Shown: in pieces, positions 45,701-58,200 of the stretch
Numbering within the stretch: position 1 is the first letter of the stretch
Layout: every line of letters starts with the position of its first letter
Position numbers and translations under genes: made by a program
Notes under the pieces: model-generated
The model's input: the letters and a program-made list of their open reading frames with translations, nothing else
What the model was told of the DNA's origin: nothing
Database searches by the model: none
From: Aquila chrysaetos chrysaetos
Taxonomy: Eukaryota > Chordata > Aves > Accipitriformes > Accipitridae
Length of the DNA stretch: 64,000 bases
Reading direction: 5' to 3'
Assembly (NCBI RefSeq): GCF_900496995.4
Contig: NC_044027.1
Coordinates: forward strand, 14,284,743 to 14,348,742

Positions 45701-48690
45701 GATGTGAAACAAGCCGAGCGTTTTGTTTTGTAGCTCCGTACATGGCAGCGTGGCTAAATGTAGAGGCAGATTTCAAGGCACGGTCGTTTAACTACACTGG
45801 GAACGTCTGATTCCAGGCATGCTTATTTCACAGATTTTAGTTGCACATTTCCTGGGCAACAGTTTTGCAAATGTAATTCTGCAGGTAGGCTTTGGGGGGG
45901 GGCGAGGGCAGCGGGTGCAGCTGGGACGGTGCTGGGTGAACGCTTGCCAGCGAAGGAACACGAAAGTCGCTTCCCCTCGCGCCTTGTGGGTTTGGTGTTG
46001 CTTTGTTTTCCCTCTTCAAATGAAGAGTCAGAAAACATCTGAGACCAATACTGGGATAGAGTGGGAGGAAAGGGAGATTTTAAAGTCCTGGTCAAGTTAA
46101 TGTGAGCCTTTTCCTTTATGGATTATGAATTTGCTTTTGTAGCTTGGCTCTGGTTGTTTGCAGGGAGCATGGTTTGGCTCCCACTGTCTTCAGCAGAAGC
46201 AAAGCTGGACCAAAGCGACCCTCAGTGCAAGACAGACTCAGGATTCAGCTTTATCTCTTAATGGGCCTGTTCTGTTGCCTGTTAGTGGGTCAAATTTTTG
46301 AGGCTCTGACTCAGCCTGAACTTTCAGTGGCTTTTGCACCTGGAGATTTAAATATCTGTCTGCAGGGGAGGTGAACACCAAACGGCATCCCTACCTGCAA
46401 CTCCTTAAGACATTACCTCTCCCTTTACCCCCTCCAGCTGTGTATTATTTCCCTCCCGCTGCTGCCTACCACCTCCACGGTGAGTCAGAAGAATGGGACA
46501 TGAATGGTCCCACCTCAGCCGCTTCAGTTCAAAGTCTGGCAGCGGCTTCCTTCCAGCTGCTGGGGAAAGGGGGTTTAGGCAAAGCTGCCAGTCTTTGCCC
46601 AGGAGCCATGGAGGAGAGCGCGAGAGCCGTTCCACCGACGCCATGCCGGCAGCGGGAGCCTCTGGCACAAGGGAGCAGATGAACAAGCTGCCGGGGGTGG
46701 CAGTGGTGGTGATAACATCTGGACCCACCCGAGGAGAGCACATCTCCCGATGCTGTAAGTGTAGGGTTGGGACCGTTTGCTGCCGAGCCGCCTCTGCTCC
46801 CGCTGAGTTCAGCAAGAGTTCAGGGTGCTCAGCCTCTTGCAGGAGCGGGGTCGTGCAAGCCGCCGGCGTTGGGTTTGACAGGAGCTGTGCCCCAGGGAGC
46901 GCGCTGGGAGTGCTGCCTGCCGGGCTGGGTGAGTCCCTTTGGGATGGCTCCTGCCAAGTTTGCAGATACAGCCTATTCCCGTGCAAGAGGGAGTCCACTG
47001 GAGCCAGCTGTTGAGCTGCAAAGCTCTTCCTGGGATGGAGGGGGTGGCTAAAAAGCCACAAATAGCCTTTAGAAAAGAGTATCTGTAAAAGCCAGAGAGT
47101 CCCAGGGGAGCTGGAGCCTCCCCCCACTTCCCTTTGCTGGCAGGGGGCTGTGAGTGAAGCACCCCCATCGCTCCACGCAGGGCTCCGTGGTGGAGACAAC
47201 ATCGTTGCCTTGCCGCAGCCAGGCAGGCATTGCTGCTCTGCCAGCTCCCTCTTCCCTCCCTTTCATTGCTCTTTCCTCCTCCTGTGGCCCCCCGCGTTCC
47301 TCTCAGCCTCAATCCAGCTTGAAAATCTGAAGGCAAATCCTGCTAAATAGGGAGATTTTGCCCGGCTGCTTCCCTGCCCTCCCTGGTCTCTCGCTCCCTT
47401 TGCCGTTTCTGGCCTGCTGGGTTTTGTGTTTCAGTTGTTATAAATAAAGCTCCAGGCACTGATTTGGGTATACAATGACACCTTGTGTTATTAGACAGCA
47501 CAGGACAGACTTTGCAAGGGGAGCCCGCTCGCCTGCCCTCCCTCTCCTCCGCTGCCTGCGTCGCTGCCTGCGGTCTGTGGGCAGCCTCGCGTGCGGCTCC
47601 GGGGCGGCTGGCAGCAGGTGCTTCTGCCTCCCTGCTGCTGCCTAAAATCACAGCCCCCAGGAAAAAAAAAAAAAAAATAGAGGATCTCAACCCCTGCTTG
47701 GACTGCGCTGGGTTTAAAAATAGGTGGTGGGGGGAAGTTTTGCACTTAAAGAAGGGAGTGTGGCGGAGGGTGATGGGGAAAGTCTGGGCTCCCCCGGTTT
47801 TGTGCCCCCAAAAAGTGCGTGGGAAGTGTTTGCAGGCGGGGAAGCCAGGGACAGCGTCGTCACCCATCACCTCAGCCCTGCTGCGGGTGACCTGAGCTTG
47901 CCCCAAATCGCCCATTGCTGTGGTGCTGGGCAGGATTTCACCCAGCCGCCGTGTCACCCAGCTCCTTCTCTGCCCTGCCATTGTGCACCTGGCAGAGGTG
48001 GGGTCCGAGCATCCTTCCTCCCCCGGTTCATCCCATCGCCGCACTGCATCCTCAGCCCCCGGGAAGGGCTTTGTCTGGCAAAGGCCACCTCATGCCAGCC
48101 ACCGTCTTGTCTCATGGTCCCCCTGGGGACTCGCACTGGCTGGAGCGGGGGAAACCAAGGGAGATGTTGTGCCCCACGTGCCCGTTTTTGGCTTCTCCTT
48201 TGGCATTTTATCCCTCGGCATTTTCTCCCTCGCTTCAGTAGCAGCGGCGTGTGGGATGGCAGTGTCCGCCGAGAAAGGAGGGGAAGGCAGCACATAAATA
48301 GGGTGATGGCTCACCATCGTGACGAGGTGAGGGCGGCAGGCGCTTGGGACGTGGGCTCAGCCTTGCCCTGCCGAGGCTCAAGTGCAGCTCTGTTTTCTGG
48401 GATAAATCCCCCCCCCTGCTTTAAATCAGAAAGGCAAATGCTCTGAATTTCTGCTTGGGACCTCCAGCACAGATGTCCCACAGCTCCAAAACACACTCGC
48501 TAAGCTGGTCTTACCCAGCCCCATTGCTGCTCCCTCGGGACCCCCTTTGCACAGGGGCCTGAGGGAGCTATAACGTTGCAATTTAGGGACAGGACTCTGG
48601 AGCAGCTTTTTTGAGTGATCTCCTGTGTTTTACCGGTCATTTCTCTGGAGGGAACCGGAGCCGGTCTCTGGATGCCCGGGGTTGTGGAGT
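42737..48690. other. Intergenic, no gene recognised
   Basis: Mixed composition. A plus-strand AATAAAG (47443-47449) in TTATAAATAAAGCTCC, followed by TTGTGTTATT, would make a reasonable poly(A) site for an upstream plus-strand transcript. An A15 tract lies near 47660-47675. Confidence 0.4.
47443..47448 (+). terminator. Candidate plus-strand poly(A) signal
   Basis: AATAAA in a good context with a GU-rich stretch about 40 nt downstream. It could end a transcript containing the 42678 exon candidate; there is no direct link. Confidence 0.25.
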
Positions 48691-48699
48691 CTTTGAGGC

Positions 48700-48945
48700 A
48701 GTGAATTAAAGTCAGATAAATAAAGTCCAGCCTGTAGAGTTAGGAAGCTGGGCTCTCATCAGGGCTGACTTGATTTATCCAGATTATTTTAATTCTTTTA
48801 AAGACTTTTGGAAGTGGTTTTTTTGGTCACTTTGCTAAGTGGTTCTGATTATTACAATTTTACTGACAGTTTAGGCCGTCATTTGAATCATGTTTGAGAA
48901 GTCAATGAAAATATCAAAGATGAAAAATTTCCTCTTGGAAACTGC
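48700..48945. promoter_or_regulatory. AT-rich candidate conserved element
   Basis: Contains TTGATTTATCCAGATTATTT, CTGATTATTACAATTTTACTG and CATTTGAATCATGTTTG, with no open frame and a sharp composition change. Typical of developmental enhancers by appearance only. Confidence 0.35.
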
Positions 48946-49329
48946 TTCTGTGTTTTTTGGTTTTTATTGGGTTTTTTTTTATTTCCCCTCTTGACTGTCA
49001 CCTCTGGATTTGGGCTGTGAGGAATGGGCACCCCAAAACCTCTTTCTATTCAGATAGAGAATTGCACTTGCTGGCCATTGTCGTGGCCATAAAAGCAGGG
49101 TGGGATTGCTGTTTGCAAATTGCCCTTCCAAATTCCTCCTGAGTAAAAACATGCAATGGGTTTGGTGGCAGGATAACTGCTGGTATCCCCTCTCCCCCTT
49201 CCTCCCCACCTCTCATAAAAGAAAGAACATGTAGTACATGGGGTTTTGGTTTTGTGGTCTCGTGTTCCCTTGGTTTGTGGAGAAGCAGACTTAAGGAGAA
49301 GGTACTAAATACTCTCTTTTTGTGGTTTG

Positions 49330-49555
49330 TGATGCCCATGTTACTCTATAAGGTAAATAACCCAAACTATCCAATAAAATTCCAACGCTACGTGTTGATG
49401 AAGTAATGGAGATATTTAACATATGCAGCAAAGCTGCTATTCAATGATATTGAAGTGACTAAGTTACTGAGCTGCTTTTAAAATCAGTCTCCGGTAAAAT
49501 CAGTGGAGACAATTAGGAGACCCTGTCAGATACAATCATGGGCTCCCAAATAGAA
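49330..49555. promoter_or_regulatory. AT-rich candidate conserved element
   Basis: Contains ATCCAATAAAATTCC, GATATTTAACATATGCAGC and TTCAATGATATTGAAG (a small inverted repeat TTCAATGATATTGAA). Confidence 0.3.
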
Positions 49556-52500
49556 AAGCAGCCCATGAGGGAATAGAGGCCAAGAGGAATAGGGCAATGA
49601 AGCCAGTGGTTGTTCAGGTCAGTGGAAGGGCTGCTGTTGGCTCCGCGTATCTGGTGCTAGGACGTGCCGGCAGGTCAGAGATATCCCTGCTGCGGGGTGG
49701 AAGCTCGTATCTCACCTGGAACACAGCAGAAATGTGGGTTGGGGTGGGAAAGCCTGGGTCAAGGGGGCATGGAGGGAGAAAAATAGGTTGATCTGGGCAT
49801 TTTCCATCTGGTGATGCTGTAGGAGTCTCTAGCGAAGGAATGGGGCTGGCACTGGGAGAGAGGTGGTGTTTAATGGCTCCCAGCGATGCACCTGAAGTTA
49901 AACGTTTGCTCCTGTGGTGTCCGAGCTGGTGCTGTAGGAAGTGGCAGGGCCATGGGAAGGAGCATGGCATGGCACACAGGAGGGCTCATCGAGGGTTGGA
50001 GAAGCCCAAAGGAACTCAGGGGACACAACACTCCATGGCTGGTTCTACACAGTGCCTCCGGATGTCTTGCTGAAGATATATGCAGCCGTGGGTCGAAACA
50101 CTGCAGTGAGATGCTGTAAATGAAAGATGTAGGTGAGCAGGCACAGACGGAGTGATGAGGACCCCCCAGCACCTGGCCAAGGGTCTGAGTGCAGGCCTAG
50201 CTTCATTTGGCAGGTCACATCCTCCATCGTGGGATTTTGCTCAGTATGGTCCATGTTGCTGTTTACAGCCCTCTCCCAGATGATGCTGAGCATGTTCATT
50301 AAATGCAGAAAGACAGAGAAGCCAAGGAAGAAAGAAATACAGAGAAAGCCTGGGAAGGCTAGCTGTAAGAGGGCAGAAATAACCATGCAACCTGGAAAAT
50401 GGCAAGTGGATGCAACTGCAACAGAGATCCAGAGGGAAAGATCTTCTTGCAGAACAGCTGAAGAGCTCGAAGACTTGGTATAAATATCACCACAGGACTG
50501 GAGAGCACTGGTCAAAATGGTGTTGGTGGGGACCCAGCTCTGAAGCTGGCTGTGGTCACAGAAAGGCGAAAACCTTCTGTCGTGCATGTCTTGTGTAAGT
50601 GCAAGATCTGCCTTTTGATGTTTTTTGGGCAACAGATGCTGAGGCCACGTGCCAGACAGCCCTGGAGACACTACCCTGGTTCTTTCTCTCTTGCTTGTGC
50701 TCACAGCACTGTTTTCCAGTGCCCAAGCCTGGGCGCTGCAATGACATTCGAGTGTAAACCCACTGGGAAGGGATTTGGAGAAAAGCACCGCAATGACATG
50801 GAGCCTGAGGGATAAGTGTGGGAGGAGAGGTTAAAAGAGTTAAGGCCCTGGATTCTGCTGGTTGCTTTGCAGGGGTGTCCAGGATGCAAGAAAACAACAG
50901 CAGCCCTGGGTGCAGTCCTTGGTTAAATGATGTGTGGCAGAGATGGTCGTCATTCTCTATAAAAGAAGGATGTAAACGCAAGGAAAGAGGCTTGGGGGGA
51001 CCCAGCCTTTAAAATTTCAAGCTAAGGTGGGAATGATATGACTGAATTGTACAAAGGAGCATGGAAACTGAATAGTGGTTAAAAAAAACCCAAATGAGCC
51101 AGCAGCAAGAAAGCGACTCTCAAACGAAAGGCTGGCAGTGCCAGGTTTGAATTGTTTAAAACACAATTATGCGAAGCTCTCAGATTTAAAGATGTTTTGC
51201 AGCAATGTGGTGAAGGGGTAGGTTTGCACCAGCCTTTTCTCGTTGCTTGCCCTGAATTCCTTTGGCTAAACTTGTTGGCATCGGAGGAATTGGTTCTTGC
51301 AGAGCTCAGCCAGGGCTTGCGTCTGTGCGGAGGGGGGAAAAGCTCCCTTGGAGTTCCCCAACTCCTCCTTGATGGAAGGCAGGTTGGTTGGTTGGTTTAT
51401 TTATTTTGGTGTAGAAGGATGGGGTTTTGGGACCTGAGCTTGATTCCTAGCTTGTGGGCTGTTAAGTAGTGAAATCTCTGTTCCTTGGCTCTCCCAGCTC
51501 TGTAACAGGGATAATTACCTTCCCCTCCACGCTCCCTTGCTCTGTCGTCCCACGGTCTCATCCAGTGCCTACTCCAGTTGCTGGGATGACTCCTGCTCCC
51601 CCGATCATGTGTTAGATTGACCTTCAGGTTAGGAGCTGTGGGAGGGGAAAAGTGGGACAGTGGAGCCCAGATCTCTGTAAAATCCTTGTTCCTACTAACT
51701 GCCTAAATGCACCTGTTGAAAATGTTTGAAGGCTGCTGGATAAGCTGCTTCTGAATGTGGTGTGCTCTATTTGCTACAAAATTTCAAGGAGGGGAATTGC
51801 TGGATTCCCCTGGAAATGTAAAACCATGTGGGGATAATTTCTTGATTATTTTTTTTAATATCGTTGTGACTAGAAGGATCCTTAGAAGTATAACAAGACA
51901 AGCAATCCTTTCTCTGCAGGTATGAGACATAATTATGATTCCCACATGGCCGGGGCTGGAGCCGGGGTAGCCAATGCAGGGTTGAGCATTAGAGAAGTGT
52001 CCGTAGTGTTGGGGAGATGGATCAACCCCGGCTCTGCCAGCTTTTACTGGAGTCTTATAGAGGTTGCAGCTGCCACACTCAACCCTTCCCTCTGCTTTAT
52101 CCCATCCCTGCTCCTCTTTCTTCTTTCTCGTCAGCTATTTATTTAATGCATTTTATTATGTGCCTTCCCTGCATGCAGGTTTCCTTTCTCTGCTCTGTGC
52201 AAACACCTTTCACCCCCTTAATGTCCCCGAGCTGCACCCTGTGGCCCACAGTCGGCGTTGGCCGTGGTGAGTTTGGCCTCCATGCTGTAGTGCCGACAGC
52301 CAGCCCTTTCCTCACATGTCACTTCTGAGGCTCAGTGTCTTTTTTTCCCCACCACGTGACTAAAGTTTGTGCAAATCTGTTCTGGTTTAAATCTAAAATA
52401 CGCATTTGAGAGAGAGAGGGGAAGAGAGACATGCAGACCTCACCCCTCAAAGCCCAACCCATCCCCATTCCCAGACTCCTTCCAAAAGGAAAGGCAAAGA

Positions 52501-53284
52501 TGAAGAACCTGATCCCTGTTTCTTCCAAGTCTTATGATTTACAATCAGCCTTTTGGGCTACTCTTTGGTGGTGGGCTGCCCCATGGGGCTAAACTTTTGG
52601 AGGCCACAAATTTCTACTGGTTTGCACACCTTGCCTCCTCCCCAAAGCCACCAGAGCAGCTCATGGAGGAGGGGAGCATGTTGGCTTCAGTGACACCAGA
52701 CACATTTAGTCTCACATGTGCCCGTTTTAGGGGTCGGAAGCGTCAACCTAGCTTTGTCTTTGCGTGGCTGACCTGCCTCCACTGCCCACCCCCCCAGCGT
52801 TGCCTCCTCTTTCTGGGTGGCCCCGCGTGGCTAACCAGGGAAGCCACCCAACTCTGCGAGATGACAAATCGTGGACTTGCAGAGCCACTAGCACGTGGCT
52901 GAATTTTGCCAGATTTGGCCCCTTTTATCTCGGCTGGGACCTGGCTGGATGTGTGCGACCTGGAGATGTCCCCAGGAGAAAGCATCCAGCTCCCCTGCAA
53001 AGGGGTGCGTAGCTCTTCATGTCTCACTTGAGTTTCCCATTTAAACACCCTTCTCTGCCAGAGGAGACAAATTCCTTCGGTGACTCCAAAGAAGCCAGCT
53101 GCCCACTTTCACCATGTTGGGGACCAGTGCAGGACTCCCACCAGGAGTCCAGCACCTGCCCAGCCTGCTGCCCCGCGCTGCTCCCTGCTCCTGCCTGGGT
53201 GAGACGGGAGCTGGCTGGTAAGCCAGGGAAAAAAGAGGCTGCAGCAAAAGATGGAACAAACAGAATTTTTTTTTGCATCTAGAG
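49556..53284. other. Intergenic with MIR-like fragment, no gene recognised
   Basis: A 247-codon minus frame (50045-50788) has no family signature. A MIR-like fragment lies at 51425-51540 and a GGTT short repeat at 51383-51398. Confidence 0.4.
51425..51540 (+). repeat. MIR-like SINE fragment
   Basis: The order GACCTGAGCTTGATTCCTAG ... TGAAATCTCTGTTCCTTGGC ... AGCTCTGTAACAGGGATAAT ... TACCTTCCC parallels the MIR core and tail (…gacttgaaTCC…, CTCTGTGCCTCAGTTTCC, CATCTGTAAAATGGGGATAATA, CCTACCTC). Confidence 0.5.
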
Positions 53285-53530
53285 GGGGAAGCACAGAGCT
53301 AAAAATAAAACGGGAAGATCAGTATCTGTCAGGCTGACGGCGGATTGGCTCTTTGGAAATGCATGTAATTACCAGGCTGTAGGTAGACATTTGCATGGAG
53401 CGAATAGCAAGCTACTGAGACAAGGTTACGCTTTAACCTTTAAGTCCTGAATCTGCTGGAAAACTAAGACAGAACTGCAGGAAATTAACTTAAATTAATA
53501 GAGTTGCTGTGACTGTGCCACATGTTACTT
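53285..53530. promoter_or_regulatory. Candidate conserved element with octamer motif
   Basis: Contains an ATTTGCAT octamer (53389-53396), AATGCATGTAATTACC, an AGGTTACGCTTTAACCTTT palindrome-like stretch and AATTAACTTAAATTAATAG. No open frame. Among the stronger enhancer-like segments here. Confidence 0.38.
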
Positions 53531-54639
53531 CAGTGTGTGTCACTTCACGGCACAGAGTGTCTTGCTGCCCCTGTGCCCTGGCTCCTGGAGGAGGGAGATG
53601 CTTTGGAAGCAAGTTTGGCATGTGTGGATCATCTCCCTCATTTGGGGATTTGACTTAACTGGGGAGAGGAGCTGTGGCTTTTTGTGGTGCACGCACCTCC
53701 TTTCTTAGCATCCTTTGAGTTGGCAGGCTCCAAAGGGGTTGAAGGAATTTGGGCAAAGGGACCTGTCCTAGGGGATGCTGCAGGGTTGGGTAGTGGGTGC
53801 AGGTGAAATTCCACTGTGCTGCTCCACCGCTCCCAGCGGGAAGGGCCAAGGAGGGGATGTGGTTAGGGGAGTGGATGTTTTGTTGAGTGCCTAGAGCCTG
53901 ATCTCTGTGTGCAGAACTCTGCAGGCACTACTCAGTGCTGAAATTGTATGGATTAGAGCAAAGATGGTCCCTTTGTGTGTGTTTGTGGGTGTGCAGTGCC
54001 TAACACTGAGTGCAGAACTGAGTGAAAAACACACAGCGGAACCAGAAACATGCCTGTTTGCTCTCACTCTGGGCTCCCGTCAATGTTCCTGATGCTCTTG
54101 GCCTCCATGGTACCTGCTTACCCCCAGGAGACCTCACTCTTGCTGCTGCCCGTCATCCCCAGGTCAGGCAGCACTGTAGGGCAGGGACAGCCTGGGGCTG
54201 TGTGGGGATGGGAGGAGAGGGACTCCCCACCAGGAGGGGAGATGGAGATGCCATGGGCATGTTTCTCATTCCCAGCTGGCACAACCGCTAGAGCTGCTGC
54301 TGCTGTGGGATGCAAGTATGAGCAGCTGAGTTAAGCTGAGGATGGAGGGGAAGCAGGTTGGAAAACATGAGGCTTTGAAGCCCGCAGTGACACCTTGCCT
54401 TCTGTTGTCCCCGTGCTGTCTTGAACTGTGGGTGTGATTTGGAGAATCCCAATTTTTCCAGCCTCTTTGCTAGCTGTGATGACCAGGCAATGCTTGTTTC
54501 AAAAAATGCTGCCTTCTTCCCTCCAGCTTGGAGACAATTTTGTCCACTGTATCGATGCCGTTGCTTGGCTCAAGCTGGCTGCGCTTCTGTGCCTTGTAGC
54601 AGAAGCTGAAAGTAGAAACAGTGTGGTGGGGCCAGCTGG

Positions 54640-54790
54640 TGCAGAGCATGACCGCTCACCTCCCCAAAGGGCTAGGCCACCGGGAGCTCAAGCTGCTCCA
54701 TTGGCTCCCCATCAGCTTCTGAATCCAATTTAAGGCTCTGGCCCTAATCTTCAAAGCAACTAATGGAGGAAGTGCCAATGGCATCAAAGG
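54640..54790 (+). mobile_element. Relic of a LINE reverse transcriptase (L2/L3/CR1 clade)
   Basis: From 54693 the frame reads LLHWLPISF*IQFKALAL then IFKATNGGSA. This is the conserved post-RT segment of L2/CR1-clade ORF2 ('LHWLPI-xxRIxFKxLxLxFKAxNG'). The stop at 54720-54722 is TGA where the family has Arg, consistent with CGA to TGA CpG decay. It is an inactive fossil fragment; the 5' and 3' ends are unclear. Confidence 0.65.
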
Positions 54791-54904
54791 CTGAATTTTG
54801 TTCTGTGAGCAGCACAAGCGGCTCCTCTGAGACAGTCCAGAGCATGAAGGCTGGGATGAAACCTTGGAGAGCAATCTCAGCTGGCTGGGACATGGCAAGG
54901 GTGG

Positions 54905-55175
54905 CCAGTGGTCAGGGCTCTTGGCCTGGATTCTAGGATTTTGGGGTTGGTTCTTTGCTCTGGGTGACGTTGGACCCAGGTTCAGGTGCCTGAACACCAT
55001 GAAATCCTCAGACCTGGTGCTTTGAGGAGTTTGTGCAGAGGGAAGCTGGGGCTTTGTGTCTCTGCCTCTAGTGACCCATCTGTGAAACACAGATAAGTGC
55101 TGCCTCGATTCTTGGGGCAGTCAGAGGACAAGCACGTTGGACACTGCAAGACTTGTGAATTTGGTGACATCCTAG
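54905..55175 (+). repeat. MIR-like SINE fragment
   Basis: Ordered similarity to the MIR core: GGTCAGGGCTCTTGGCCTGG, TTTGCTCTGGGTGACGTTGG, TTTGTGTCTCTGCCTC, ACCCATCTGTGAAACACAGA, then GGGGCAGTCAGAGGAC. Heavily diverged and with an insertion in the middle. Confidence 0.5.
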
Positions 55176-57739
55176 GACGTACTTTAGGCATGAGAGGGAG
55201 CAGTCTTCTGGGTGAGGGTGGGCAAATCTACACGGTGCTTGTCGTTAGGGAACAACCCATCCTCTTTTGCGTGCTCTTTTATCAAATGAAGGGACCTTTA
55301 TCGCCCTAGCCAGTCTTCAAACCCAGCAGGTACCTGACGCCCAAAGGCAGCACTGCTAGAGACTCCGCAAAGCCTGGGGATGTTGTAACATCAGATGTGG
55401 AAGGTGCTTGCATGCTTCAGTAATGACCTGGGATAAAGCCCACAGTCTTTCTGCCTGGCTGTTGGAAGGCGGAGGATCGAATTGTAGTGATCAAGGTGCA
55501 TAGCTTGACTCTCCATGTGTTGAGTCCCTTTCATGCCTCTATCTGCAGAAAAAAAGAGTTAAAATAGATATACATTAGCTTAGGGGAAGTTTCACTATGC
55601 GACTTCTTCACAATGAGAGCGTTGTTTAAAAAGGGACATGAGGTTCAGATCTGCCATTGTGCTTTGTTCTTAAATCCAGCTGAGTCTCCTGCCTACCTGG
55701 ACCCGTGTTGGAGGAGTGAGGACTGAGGCAGCTTCACACATTGATGGTATCGTTGTCTTGCAGTTGTCCTGGGGTCAGATCTTGGAAAACTTTCCCTGCC
55801 CAAAGAGCATGGAGCTCTTTGGAAATCTTGCTTTGATGGTGTCTTTCCCACCTTTTTGGAAATCCCCCTCTTAGATGCCTTCCTGTTTGAACTCATTGTT
55901 TTTTCCAGCCCTTCAGCCACTGGTGTTTCTAACTCGGGGTGCAGCCTAGGAAAAAACCTGGAACACCCTGTCTTAACTACAGGCTTCTCCTGCATGCAAC
56001 GTAGACAGATCTTGAAGAAAGCCAGTTGTGCCCCAAATTCAGCCTGTTGTTTTTCCAGCTCTGTCAGTTGGCCTGATAAAAGCTATGGCCTCTCCCTGCA
56101 AACTCTGTTTGCCTCTGATCTGAGCTCTTTTTTTTGGACATTGGTTCCTCATCAGTAAGCAGAAAGCAAGAGCCCTTCCCTCGTTACAGCAGCGCAAGGC
56201 AGAATTTAAGGCGGTCGGATCTTTTGGAGGAGAAGGGAAGTCTGAAACGGTTTTTGGAGAGGGAGGTGCTGACAGCAGGAATGGCCACCAGGTTTCCAGC
56301 ATGCCTTTGTCGAGCATGCACGAGCAAAGGTTTGTCACTGTCACTTGTCCCTCTGTTGTAACAGGCTGCTTGTTCCCACAGGCTTTACTGTCATTTTGTC
56401 ACCTCCTTCCAGGGTTCCTGCTTTTGTCGACTGTTTGTGAAGTCCCAGGAGAATTGAATTGTCCCTGGAGCCCCAGCCACAAGATAGTGCCCCAGGGCGT
56501 GGGGGGACAGCGGAGGAGGCTCCTGCTCTGCTCTCTCCATGGCTGTTCACACGCAGAGGGCTGAACTGCTTGTGAAGCAGCTCTGGAGACGCTCCCATTC
56601 ATGGCACACTGGTGTGAAGCACCTTCCAGTTGACTTCCAAATGCCATGCTGTCAACTTGATGTGGGCAATCCCCGTGGTCTGGTGTGCCCATATCTGCCT
56701 GAATTAGCTTTAAATTAGTCTTGGTAGCAGGACATAAAGGACCGGCTGTGTTGGTTAAGACCCGGTCTGCCTCGCTCTGTGCCAGGTCTGCCAAGCTCTG
56801 TCCCTCTTGGAGGGAGTACACATAAGCAATGTGCTGAGGATCTTCCCTTCGTGATTGCCCGTCGCTAGCAACATCCACCGAGAAACCTTCAGAGCAAGGT
56901 GCCATACCCGCAACTTTGTGTTTAAATAGCCATGATGGTTTTATTCGTGGTGGCTGTGGCACTCGCTTCCCATAACTGCCAGGCGCCCGCAGTGCGGTGC
57001 GGTGCAGCCCTTCACCGTCCCGTGCAGTGTGCCCCCAGCTTCTTGCCTGGGCTTTGCATTTCCACACCATGCTCTACCCATGGCCTTACTGCAGCTGTGC
57101 CAGGCTGCGCTCTAGATGGACCCATCATTAGATCAAGCTAGTTACCAGGATCAAATGCCACCACTTTAAACCCATGCCTCGACAAGCCTGGGAAAGCTGG
57201 GAGTGCTGTGAAAGCGCAGCTGGCTTGGTCTGAAGCACCAAGCGCTTGGTCCCGTCTTGTGTTGGGTGTCCTTGCGACTTTGACGCAATGCTACATTTTT
57301 GTTTTTGTGGAAATGAACCAAAAGAATGAGGGGAAGTGCTTACAAACTCATTTTTAATGAAGATCCTGACGTGCGGACAGATCCTTTGTCCAGATACCAA
57401 TGTATTTATGCCGGTGGCACCTTGCCATTCATACAGCAACTTACACATTTTGTAACGTGATAGCAGTGTATACAAGTGAGGCTGGAGTACAAAAGACTGA
57501 GAGATCAGGGTTTGGCCTTTCCTTCCCCTGTTCTCCATGGGGTTGCATGGGCTGATACCAGCTGGAGAGAGGGTGCCTTTATTTTTCCTTGACTTTTTTT
57601 AGAGGAACACTAAGTTCCAGTATTTGGTATTGGTTTTACACCCATAAGACTGTCTCATTAGGGGTGCCTGGTGCACAGCACCTGGTGCAATGAAACCCTG
57701 AGCTTCGCTGTAGTTGAGATGCTGGAAAGAGGGTGAAAA

Positions 57740-58200
57740 TCCCAGCTTTCATCTTTTGTCACAAATAGTATCTGAAGGAATTTGTACTATTTTTACTGTT
57801 TGTTTTTGTTTCTCCCCTCCCCTTTTAACTATGCACCTTAGCATTTTCTGTGGGCCCTGTCACTGGGATATCTCCACTTGGACTTTGAAACAGATGACTC
57901 AGCTTCATGGTTGTTTAGAATAGTTTTAAGTTATTTTTGCTATCCAGCCCCATTTTCTATCATCATGCTGCAATTACTGGAGTGCCGGCTCTGCAGGGGA
58001 ACACTTGCTTCTTTTAAACAAATGGTTTCCTTTGGAATTAAAAAAACAGTTTATGGAAACATTTCTGTGGGCCTTTGATTATTAATTTATTATAAAAGGT
58101 CTAATTCCATTTTATTAAAAATATGAAATCTTAATTTTAGAAAACCTAAATTTGGAAGCAACTTTTGAACAGAGGCAGTTCCTTTAACACGGACTTTGGG
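57740..58200. promoter_or_regulatory. Long AT-rich candidate conserved element
   Basis: Contains ATGACTCAGC (AP-1-like TGACTCA at 57895-57901), TGCAATTACTGG, TTTGATTATTAATTTATTAT, CTAATTCCATTTTATTAA and AATCTTAATTTTAG. No gene. It is one of the longest AT-rich blocks in the window. Confidence 0.35.

Larger units (their letters stand above)
53531..57735. other. Intergenic with old repeat relics
   Basis: Holds the LINE reverse-transcriptase relic (54640-54790) and a MIR-like fragment (54905-55175). The rest is moderately GC-rich without recognised genes. Confidence 0.45.

Noticed and set aside
50045-50788. 247-codon minus frame suggestive of a membrane protein
   Set aside because: The hydrophobic stretch is not part of a recognisable family and several nearby frames are also open; no promoter or poly(A) context.
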